DNA of 5,882 nucleotides, from positions 1-5,882 of the forward strand of contig CALYSG010000105.1 of NCBI GenBank assembly GCA_945485605.1. Direction: 5' to 3'. The position numbers were made by a program, and so were the translations under genes. Each line of letters opens with the position of its first letter. The first letter of the stretch is position 1. Below the pieces are notes generated by a model, which was not told the origin of the DNA, did not search any database, and saw only the letters and a program-made list of their open reading frames with translations. The DNA comes from an uncultured Clostridia bacterium. Its GTDB lineage: Bacteria; Bacillota; Clostridia; Oscillospirales; CAG-272. Below are positions 1-4,601 of this stretch, piece after piece.

Positions 1-164
1 TCATATTTGTCTTTATCCTTCTGTTTCAGATAGTAATAGTACGTGCTTCTTGCTATCCCGGAAAGCTCTAACAAATCTTTAAGCGGATACTTATGCCTTA
101 GTTCAGCAATTATGAACGCCTTTTCCCGTTCTTTTGCTCGTCCGCAAGAACTAAGGCACTCAGT
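1..164 (-). CDS. IS3-family transposase OrfB, N-terminal fragment cut by the window edge
   Basis: In the -1 frame relative to orfA, the minus strand is open from the A6 run to position 1. It encodes TECLSSCGRAKEREKAF, then IIAELRHKYPLKDLLEL and SGIARSTYYYYLKQKDKDKY. The block from ELRHKYPLK to RSTYYYYLK is the conserved N-terminus of IS150-type OrfB proteins, which precedes the HTH_21 and DDE integrase (rve) domains. Those domains, with the catalytic D, D and E residues, lie beyond the left edge, so whether the transposase is intact cannot be judged. No ATG, GTG or TTG start with a ribosome site is visible in this frame, so translation is probably by -1 frameshifting from orfA. Position 164 is the first codon read in the new frame and is an inferred start. 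Confidence 0.82.
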
Positions 165-493
165 TTTTTCAAGTATTCTATCTCCATTCTGAGTCTTTGG
201 TTCTCGGCAATAAGATCTTCTTCAACCTTTTTGTCAAGCTTGGGTGGGCGACCACGTTTACAACTTGTATTAGATTTGCCTCTGCGTTCTTTCATCAGAC
301 CTTCGGCTCCTTCTTCCAAGAATATGCGTTCCCACCTTTGTAGCATTGCTCTTGCCCCACCAGTCTCTACCGGTCCTAAGCCATACTTCCGCACTGTCTC
401 ACAATATCCTAATCGGTGTTCTCGCATATCCATTATAACACCAATTTTGAATTCTGGCGAGTAGTTTTTGTTTTTTCTTCCTGTTTTGCCCAT
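110..493 (-). CDS. IS3-family transposase OrfA (helix-turn-helix, leucine-zipper DNA-binding subunit)
   Basis: This is a 127-residue protein starting MGKTGRKNKNYSPEF. Residues 11-66 form a helix-turn-helix of the kind that recognises IS ends (YSPEFK at 11-16, a tryptophan at 54, and an EEGAEGL turn at 60-66). Residues 79-85 (KRGRPPK) are a basic, AT-hook-like linker. From about residue 88 to 116 there is a coiled coil with leucines at 94, 101 and 108, matching the leucine zipper through which IS3 OrfA proteins multimerise. The ATG at 493 is chosen because GGAGGT lies 11 bases upstream (505-510); an in-frame TTG at 568 would give a longer protein but reads through the IS end. In the family, OrfA binds the ends and, fused to OrfB by -1 frameshifting, makes the active OrfAB transposase. 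It overlaps orfB from about 164 to 110. No internal stop is seen, so it appears intact. Confidence 0.9.
   Translation of the reverse strand: MGKTGRKNKNYSPEFKIGVIMDMREHRLGYCETVRKYGLGPVETGGARAMLQRWERIFLEEGAEGLMKERRGKSNTSCKRGRPPKLDKKVEEDLIAENQRLRMEIEYLKKLSALVLADEQKNGKRRS
164..170 (-). other. Programmed -1 frameshift slippery site (orfA to orfB)
   Basis: The minus strand reads TTG AAA AAA CTG in the orfA frame, giving an uninterrupted run of six A (164-169). Tandem AAA lysine codons are typical -1 slippery sites in IS3 elements. A shift here continues directly into the open OrfB frame (next codon ACT). The orfA frame runs on for 17 sense codons to the TAA at 110-112, so the two frames overlap. 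No strong stimulatory hairpin just downstream was identified by eye. That this run is the site used is inference. Confidence 0.6.
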
Positions 494-498
494 AAAAA

Positions 499-538
499 AT
501 ATGCACCTCCAAAAGTGTCTAACTTTTGGGGTGCATAT
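499..538 (-). promoter_or_regulatory. IS-end hairpin covering the orfA ribosome binding site
   Basis: Positions 499-515 and 523-538 are inverted repeats. They form a 16-bp stem with one bulged base (508) and a 7-base loop (516-522). On the minus-strand transcript the 3' arm contains the orfA Shine-Dalgarno GGAGGT (505-510) and is followed at once by a run of U (494-499) before the ATG. RNA transcribed into the element from outside would therefore fold with the ribosome site paired, and the hairpin plus U-run also resembles an intrinsic terminator. Protection from impinging transcription by end hairpins is known for other insertion sequences such as IS10 and IS50. Transcripts starting inside the stem would leave the site free. 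The structure is plain in the sequence; its role is inferred. Confidence 0.7.
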
Positions 539-572
539 CAAAAGGGTGCTTTTTTGAGGTCGACACAAAAAA

Positions 573-652
573 TGATATTTTTCTCTGCAAAGTGATATTC
601 CCGCGATCTCGCTATGACATTGCTCGTTTCACTCGCGGTAAGCGAATATGAC
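573..652. repeat. Short TGATATT-type repeat cluster beside the IS
   Basis: TGATATT occurs at 573-579 and 593-599, with a variant TGACATT at 615-621, starting 20 and 22 bases apart. TATGAC occurs at 613-618 and again at 647-652. The latter half also contains inverted repeats CCGCGA (601-606) with TCGCGG (633-638), and TCGCT (609-613) with AGCGA (641-645), which cannot all pair in one simple stem. No convincing open reading frame or ribosome site is present. The cluster resembles short interspersed hairpin repeats of Clostridia genomes, but that comparison is from memory and the array is short and imperfect. Confidence 0.35.
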
Positions 653-654
653 TG

Positions 655-686
655 AAAAAATCCCACCTGCAATCAGGTGGGATTTT
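655..686 (-). terminator. Intrinsic terminator of the tRNA-Val transcript
   Basis: TCCCACCTG (661-669) and CAGGTGGGA (674-682) form a perfect 9-bp GC-rich stem with a 4-base loop. On the minus strand it is preceded by AAAA and followed by six T (655-660), a textbook Rho-independent terminator. It begins within a few bases of the tRNA 3' end at 689, so the tRNA is a single-gene transcript. A weaker T4 run (683-686) lies on the plus side, so some termination in the other direction is possible. Confidence 0.9.
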
Positions 687-688
687 CC

Positions 689-765
689 TGGTGGAGACAA
701 TTGGAGTTGAACCAATGACCTCATGCATGTCAAGCATGCGCTCTAACCAACTGAGCTATGCCTCC
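689..765 (-). tRNA. tRNA-Val (anticodon GAC)
   Basis: The minus strand folds into a complete 77-base cloverleaf with encoded CCA. The acceptor stem is GGAGGCA (759-765) with TGTCTCC (693-699), allowing one G-U pair. Discriminator A is at 692 and CCA at 689-691. The D arm contains AGCTCAGTTGGTTAGAGC. The anticodon stem is CATGC (734-738) with GCATG (722-726), closing the 7-base loop TTGACAT. The anticodon is GAC (729-731), which reads the valine codon GUC and normally also GUU only with modification. The T arm is ATTGG TTCAACT CCAAT. It has its own promoter (782-810) and terminator (655-686), with a leader of about 10 bases for RNase P to remove. Confidence 0.95.
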
Positions 766-768
766 GTG

Positions 769-781
769 ACCAACGGTTGGT
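769..781. other. Perfect short palindrome at the tRNA-Val transcription start
   Basis: ACCAAC (769-774), one central base, and GTTGGT (776-781) form a perfect 6+1+6 inverted repeat between the -10 box and the tRNA 5' end, spanning the predicted start near 775. It could be an operator-like site or simply chance; only half would be in the leader RNA, so an RNA hairpin is unlikely. Confidence 0.3.
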
Positions 782-810
782 ATTATACCACACTTTCTCT
801 TAAATTGCAA
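782..810 (-). promoter_or_regulatory. SigA-type promoter of tRNA-Val
   Basis: On the minus strand TTGCAA (805-810; four of six matches to TTGACA) is followed after exactly 17 bases by a perfect TATAAT (782-787). Start of transcription is predicted near 775, about 10 bases before the tRNA. A run of A and T tracts at 823-843 lies upstream of the -35 box, roughly -49 to -69, where it could act as part of an UP element; that role is inference. Confidence 0.85.
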
Positions 811-885
811 GCCCTTTTGAGAATTTTTTAAAAAAACTTTTTTGTCTCCCGAAATTCAAATTAAAGGCTTTCGCTTCGCCTTCCG

Positions 886-914
886 TTATATTCCGGCGTT
901 TTCACGAATATAGT
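886..914 (+). promoter_or_regulatory. Weak candidate promoter for the SLH-domain protein gene
   Basis: TTATAT (886-891) and TATAGT (909-914) are spaced 17 bases apart and lie 46 bases before the ATG at 960. The -10 box is a good match but the -35 box is poor. No better pair was seen by eye between 811 and 950, so this is only the best available guess. Confidence 0.25.
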
Positions 915-959
915 TAATCTGAAATAACCGCATCGCGGAAACCATGAAAGGATAATACA

Positions 960-2384
960 ATGAAACGGGTATTTTTTATTCTGATCGCACTTATTGCAGC
1001 CTCGGCTATGACCCTCGGTGCATTTGCCGCCGACGCCCCGACCGCCGCCGATACTTCCGTAAAAGCAGACAGCGGTACAACAGAACAGGGTCCCTCCGCT
1101 ACCTCTCTCCCCGAAAATGACAAAAAAACCGTCGCCCCCGCAGACGGCTACGAAAGCGCCACCAAGCCTTTATCAACGGCTCTCGGCATCATCGCAAAGG
1201 ACTTCGAAATGGCAAAAGCCGGACTCGTCGGGGAGAAGCTCGTGTTCTCGCGTGACGACTTTCGCCGCGCACTCAATGTCAGCGAAGTCGGCTCTATAAC
1301 AGTCACTTCCCTGCCGAAGGCTGAATCCGGCAGACTCCTGCTCGGCACGACGGCAATTACAATCGGGCAAAAGATCACCGAAGATAACCTTGACCTTGTA
1401 GTCTTCTCTCCCGCCGCAGACGTTGCCTGTGCGGCGTCCTTCGGCTTCATTCCCGGCGACATGGGCTTCAGGCTTGACTGCGAGGTATTCATGCTGACCT
1501 CGGTCAACGAGACCCCGGTAGCCGCACCTGCCGCGAGCGCCTCGCTCGATGTTTCGGCTCACACTGACACTCCCCTGACCGGCAAGCTCGCCGCGACCGA
1601 TCCCGAGGGCGACGAGCTGCGTTTTGAGATCGTCCGCTATCCCTCGCACGGTATGCTCGTGCTGAACGATATGAGGCAGGGAGAATACACATACCTTCCC
1701 GTCGGAAAATACTCCGGCAAAGACAGCTTCGAATACACCGTCCGAGACAAATACGGGAACTACGCGGCGGCGGCAACCGTCGTTCTCAATGTCGAGAGGC
1801 TCTCCTCCGACACATTCTTCTCGGATATGGCGGGCAATAAGTCGCTGAACGAAGCGCTCTGTGCCGTTGACAAGGGCATAATGAGCGCCGAAAAGGGCGA
1901 AAACGGTCTGCTTTGCTTCAACCCCGATGCCGGAATGACACGTCAGGAATTCGTCTTCTGCGCAATGAAGGCGGCGGGTATATCCCAGCTTCCCGATGTC
2001 ACGACGACGGGCTTCACCGACGACGCGAAGATAGACTCACAGTATAAGAACTACATCGCCGCCGCAAAACAGCTCGGATATGTAAAAATCGACGCCGACG
2101 CAAACGGTTGCCTCTACTTCCGACCCGAAGATAAGATAACACGCGCCGAGGCTGCCGCGATAACAGACATACTCGTAGGCGGCACGGAATTGCTTAAAGG
2201 TATATCGGCAAAGCCAGTCTTTCTTGACGCCGACAGCATCCCCGAAGATGTCGCCGCATCGCTCTCAAATCTCTCTATGCTCGGGATGATGAGCGACGAG
2301 GGCGGCAATATCAATGCCGCAAGCCATCTTACGCGCGCAGACGCGGCAAAGATAGTATCGGCTCTTCTCAGAATGAGTAAATAA
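960..2384 (+). CDS. Secreted SLH-domain cell-surface protein with Ig/cadherin-like region
   Basis: A 474-residue protein. Residues 1-23 are a signal peptide (MKR, a hydrophobic core, then AFA before cleavage at AD), so it is exported. Residues 24-70 are a low-complexity Ala/Thr/Asp/Ser linker. Residues about 90-180 resemble a beta-sandwich repeat (ITVTSLP, SGRLLLGTTAITIGQKIT, LVVFSPAAD). Residues about 190-278 match a cadherin-like bacterial Ig domain: LTGKLAATDPEGDELRFEIV, PSHGMLVL, GEYTYLPVGKYSGKDSFEYT. Three SLH repeats follow, starting near F287, F352 and F421, with signature motifs TRQE (327), TRAE (394) and TRAD (458). In this family SLH triplets bind secondary cell-wall polymers, so the protein should sit on the outer wall with its Ig-like part displayed; ligand unknown. 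AAAGGAT (947-952) precedes the ATG by 7 bases. No catalytic domain or LPXTG motif is seen. Six cysteines are spread over the mature chain. Confidence 0.85.
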   Translation: MKRVFFILIALIAASAMTLGAFAADAPTAADTSVKADSGTTEQGPSATSLPENDKKTVAPADGYESATKPLSTALGIIAKDFEMAKAGLVGEKLVFSRDDFRRALNVSEVGSITVTSLPKAESGRLLLGTTAITIGQKITEDNLDLVVFSPAADVACAASFGFIPGDMGFRLDCEVFMLTSVNETPVAAPAASASLDVSAHTDTPLTGKLAATDPEGDELRFEIVRYPSHGMLVLNDMRQGEYTYLPVGKYSGKDSFEYTVRDKYGNYAAAATVVLNVERLSSDTFFSDMAGNKSLNEALCAVDKGIMSAEKGENGLLCFNPDAGMTRQEFVFCAMKAAGISQLPDVTTTGFTDDAKIDSQYKNYIAAAKQLGYVKIDADANGCLYFRPEDKITRAEAAAITDILVGGTELLKGISAKPVFLDADSIPEDVAASLSNLSMLGMMSDEGGNINAASHLTRADAAKIVSALLRMSK

Positions 2385-2403
2385 TTTAGGATAAGACAAA
2401 ATC

Positions 2404-2465
2404 ATTTACTTTGCCATGCAAAAGTAAATAAATGAAAGGGGCTGTAAAAAAGTTTTTACAGCCCC
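2404..2465 (-). terminator. Terminator hairpins between convergent groEL and the SLH gene
   Basis: GGGGCTGTAAAAA (2438-2450) and TTTTTACAGCCCC (2453-2465) form a 13-bp inverted repeat 20 bases past the groEL stop. On the minus strand it is followed by the T-rich TTTCATTTATTTACTTTT, so it fits an intrinsic terminator for groES-groEL. A second AT-rich inverted repeat, 2404-2414 with 2418-2429 and one bulged base, lies just beyond. On the plus strand neither hairpin has a following T-run, so for the SLH gene this would be an imperfect terminator or a transcript-end structure. Confidence 0.7.
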
Positions 2466-2485
2466 AATACTTATTAAGTTTCAGC

Positions 2486-4114
2486 TCAATACATTCCGTC
2501 CATGCCGGCACCGGCAGCGGGAGCCGCAGGAGCGGGTTCCTTTATGTCGGCAACGACAGATTCGGTGGTAAGGATCGTCGCGGCGATCGACGCGGCGTTC
2601 TGGAGAGCCGAACGTGCGACTCTCGTCGGATCGACGATGCCCGAGGATACCATATCGCAATAGGTCTCGGTATATGCGTCGTAGCCCCAACCCTTCTTCT
2701 TCGAGTTCTTGATCTTGTCGACTACGACAGAACCGTCAACACCGGCGTTAGCGGCGATCTGGTAGAGCGGAGCCTCAAGGCCCTTCAGTATGATCTTCAC
2801 ACCCGTGCGCTCGTCGCCCTCAACGGTGTTAACGAGTTTGGCGACCTCGGGAATGACATTCATATAAGCCGTTCCGCCGCCGGGAAGGATGCCCTCGGCA
2901 ACAGCTGCCTTCGTCGCGTTGAGCGCGTCCTCGATGCGGAGCTTCTTCTCCTTCATTTCGACCTCGGTCGCGGCACCGACCTTGATAACGGCAACACCGC
3001 CCGCGAGCTTTGCAAGTCTTTCCTGAAGCTTCTCACGGTCGAAATCGGAGGTCGTGGTGGCGATAGCCGATTTGATCTGGTTCACACGGGATCTGATCTC
3101 TTCCTTGTCGCCCTGACCGTCGACGATGATCGTGTTCTCCTTGTTGACCTTGACCTGTCTTGCTCTGCCGAGCTGATCGACAGTCGTGTCCTTAAGTTCA
3201 AAGCCGAGCTCGCTCGAGATTACCTGACCTCCGGTCAGAACGGCGATATCGCGGAGCATTTCCTTGCGGCGGTCGCCAAATCCGGGAGCTTTGACGGCTA
3301 CGCACACGAAGGTACCGCGGAGCTTGTTGAGTACGAGAGTCGTGAGAGCCTCGCCCTCGACATCCTCTGCGATGATGAGGAGCTTTCTGCCCTGCTGAAC
3401 GATCTTCTCGAGCAGCGGGAGGATCTCCTGAATATTCGAGATCTTCTTATCGGTGATAAGAATGAGCGGCTCGTCAAGGATCGCTTCCATCTTATCCATA
3501 TCGGTTGCCATGTAGGGCGAGAGGTATCCGCGATCGAACTGCATACCCTCGACGACCTCGGAGTAGGTGTCAGCCGACTTCGACTCTTCGACCGTGATAA
3601 CGCCGTCGTTCGTTACCTTCTCCATGGCATCGGCGATGAGCTGACCTATAACCTCGTCGGAAGCCGATATGGTACCGACTCTCGCTATGTCAGCCGAGCC
3701 CTCGACCGGCTTCGAGTTTGCGACGAGGCATTCGACCGCGCGGTCGACAGCCTTCTTCATGCCCTTGCGAAGCACCATCGGGTTAGCACCCGCGGTAACA
3801 TTCTTCATACCCTCGCGGACAAAAGCCTGTGCAAGCAGGGTTGCGGTGGTCGTGCCGTCGCCTGCCGCATCGTTGGTCTTCGTTGCTACCTCTTTGACGA
3901 GCTGAGCACCCATGTTCTCTGCCTCGTCCTCAAGCTCGATCTCCTTCGCGATTGTAACGCCGTCGTTCGTGATCAGCGGAGAGCCGTACTTCTTGTCAAG
4001 CACAACGTTTCTGCCCTTAGGGCCAAGGGTGATCTTGACCGTATCGGCAAGCTTATCAACACCCGACATCAGAGCATTTCTTGCCTCTGTGCCGTAAAGA
4101 ATTTTCTTTGCCAT
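2486..4114 (-). CDS. groEL: 60-kDa chaperonin GroEL (Hsp60)
   Basis: A 542-residue GroEL, the usual family length. It forms the double-ring cytoplasmic chamber in which, capped by GroES, proteins fold with ATP. The ATP-binding signatures are present: TLGPKGRNVVLDK (29-41), NDGVT with D51, GDGTTTA with D86, and the hydrolytic aspartate D396 in EDALNATKAAVAEG, followed by ILPGGGTA (409-416). The apical domain is continuous (VEGMQFDRGYLSPY at 188-201; KAPGFGDRRKEML at 275-287). The C-terminal tail after residue 526 is Ala/Pro/Gly-rich and ends AGAGMDGMY, a reduced form of the usual GGM repeats. Start ATG 4114 has GGAGGT 9 bases upstream (4124-4129); a longer reading from 4132 adds residues not found in the family. 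It lies 20 bases after groES, in one operon controlled from 4483-4549. Confidence 0.98.
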   Translation of the reverse strand: MAKKILYGTEARNALMSGVDKLADTVKITLGPKGRNVVLDKKYGSPLITNDGVTIAKEIELEDEAENMGAQLVKEVATKTNDAAGDGTTTATLLAQAFVREGMKNVTAGANPMVLRKGMKKAVDRAVECLVANSKPVEGSADIARVGTISASDEVIGQLIADAMEKVTNDGVITVEESKSADTYSEVVEGMQFDRGYLSPYMATDMDKMEAILDEPLILITDKKISNIQEILPLLEKIVQQGRKLLIIAEDVEGEALTTLVLNKLRGTFVCVAVKAPGFGDRRKEMLRDIAVLTGGQVISSELGFELKDTTVDQLGRARQVKVNKENTIIVDGQGDKEEIRSRVNQIKSAIATTTSDFDREKLQERLAKLAGGVAVIKVGAATEVEMKEKKLRIEDALNATKAAVAEGILPGGGTAYMNVIPEVAKLVNTVEGDERTGVKIILKGLEAPLYQIAANAGVDGSVVVDKIKNSKKKGWGYDAYTETYCDMVSSGIVDPTRVARSALQNAASIAATILTTESVVADIKEPAPAAPAAGAGMDGMY

Positions 4115-4134
4115 AATTAAGTTACCTCCCAAAA

Positions 4135-4419
4135 TTATTCAACGACCGCAAGTATGTCGCTCTGGCGCACGATATTGTATTCGACGCCGTCGCACTTTAC
4201 TTCGGTTCCCGCATATTTACTCGTGATGACCTTATCTCCGACCTTGACCGTCATAGTAACTTCCTTGCCGTCGACAAGACCGCCGGGACCCACCGCGATG
4301 ACCTCCGCCACCTGAGGCTTTTCCTGTGCGGATGCAGTAAGGATGATACCCGTCTTGGTCTTCTCCTCCGCCTCCATCAATTTGACAACCACTCTGTCTG
4401 CCAAAGGTTTGATCGTCAT
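4135..4419 (-). CDS. groES: 10-kDa co-chaperonin GroES (Hsp10)
   Basis: A 94-residue GroES of normal family length that forms the seven-subunit lid of the GroEL chamber. It opens with IKPLADRVVVKLMEAEEKT, and the GroEL-binding mobile loop follows as EKTKTGIILTASAQEKPQ (residues about 18-35), with the conserved hydrophobic GIIL. Later family signatures are VIAVGPGG (40-47), VKVGDKVITSKYAGTEVK (58-75) and the C-terminal DILAVVE. The ATG at 4419 is preceded by AGGAGG (4427-4432), a strong ribosome site, and matches the family N-terminus. It is the first gene of the operon; groEL begins 20 bases downstream. Transcription starts from the promoter at 4522-4549 and passes through the CIRCE operator, so heat-shock control by HrcA is expected. 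Confidence 0.98.
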   Translation of the reverse strand: MTIKPLADRVVVKLMEAEEKTKTGIILTASAQEKPQVAEVIAVGPGGLVDGKEVTMTVKVGDKVITSKYAGTEVKCDGVEYNIVRQSDILAVVE

Positions 4420-4482
4420 AAAAACTCCTCCTTTTTATATATGCGAAATACGCATTATTTTTTACGCTCATATTTTGTCGGA

Positions 4483-4509
4483 TTAGCACTCAATTTGATT
4501 GAGTGCCAA
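4483..4509 (-). promoter_or_regulatory. CIRCE operator (HrcA binding site) of groES-groEL
   Basis: The plus strand reads TTAGCACTC, nine bases, then GAGTGCCAA. This is the CIRCE inverted repeat (consensus TTAGCACTC-N9-GAGTGCTAA) with a single mismatch in the right arm, at 4507 (C for T). It lies immediately downstream of the predicted transcription start and 63 bases before the groES ATG, the usual place for HrcA to block the promoter and to be present in the mRNA leader. HrcA itself is not in this window. Confidence 0.95.
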
Positions 4510-4521
4510 CCAACAATGCTT

Positions 4522-4549
4522 ATTATACAACATTCCGCACAAATTTCAA
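4522..4549 (-). promoter_or_regulatory. SigA-type promoter of groES-groEL
   Basis: On the minus strand TTGAAA (4544-4549) and a perfect TATAAT (4522-4527) are separated by 16 bases. The start of transcription is predicted near 4515, just ahead of CIRCE, giving a leader of about 95 bases. The vegetative-type boxes plus CIRCE indicate control by repression rather than by an alternative sigma factor. Confidence 0.85.
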
Positions 4550-4601
4550 GGGTTTTTGCCATAATTAACATTTAATTAACATTCTCGCTTCGGAGGCAGA
4601 C

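Larger units (their letters stand above)
1..540 (-). mobile_element. IS3-family (IS150-like) insertion sequence, one end only, running off the left edge
   Basis: The element carries orfA and the beginning of orfB in the overlapping -1 frame, the standard IS3-family arrangement. Its orfA-proximal terminus is placed at 540, where the minus strand begins TGATATGCACCCC and continues AAAAGTTAGACAC. This resembles the TGTACTGCACCC end I remember for IS150, and it starts with the TG dinucleotide usual for IS3 ends. An alternative outer end at 565-567 (minus strand begins TGTCGACCTC or TGTGTCGACC) cannot be excluded, because the opposite end and the target duplication lie outside the window. The element is more AT-rich than the genes to its right. 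It points away from the neighbouring tRNA gene on the same strand. The presence of an IS3 element is secure; the exact boundary is not. Confidence 0.85.

Noticed and set aside
494..568. Upstream TTG start extending OrfA by 25 residues
   Set aside because: The added residues are translated IS terminal repeat, while the ATG at 493 has a proper ribosome site.
944..955. Four-codon frame ATG AAA GGA TAA just before the SLH gene, considered as a leader peptide
   Set aside because: It overlaps the ribosome site of the real gene, has no ribosome site of its own and is too short to support.
1148..1776. Several minus-strand and plus-strand frames overlapping the SLH gene
   Set aside because: They are shadows of the SLH reading frame, with arginine- and serine-rich sequence lacking any domain.
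2432..4120. A 562-codon plus-strand open frame lying opposite the whole groEL gene
   Set aside because: It is antisense to an unmistakable groEL, has no recognisable domain, and has no matching ribosome site; it starts inside the terminator hairpin region. Long antisense frames arise from codon bias in GC-rich genes.
4115..4132. Upstream start for groEL adding MGGNLI
   Set aside because: It would swallow the GGAGGT ribosome site, and the family N-terminus is MAKKI, matching the ATG at 4114.
4441..4455. ATGCG/CGCAT inverted repeat in the groES leader, considered as an RNA thermometer
   Set aside because: The stem is only 5 bp and does not pair with the ribosome site; CIRCE already explains heat control.
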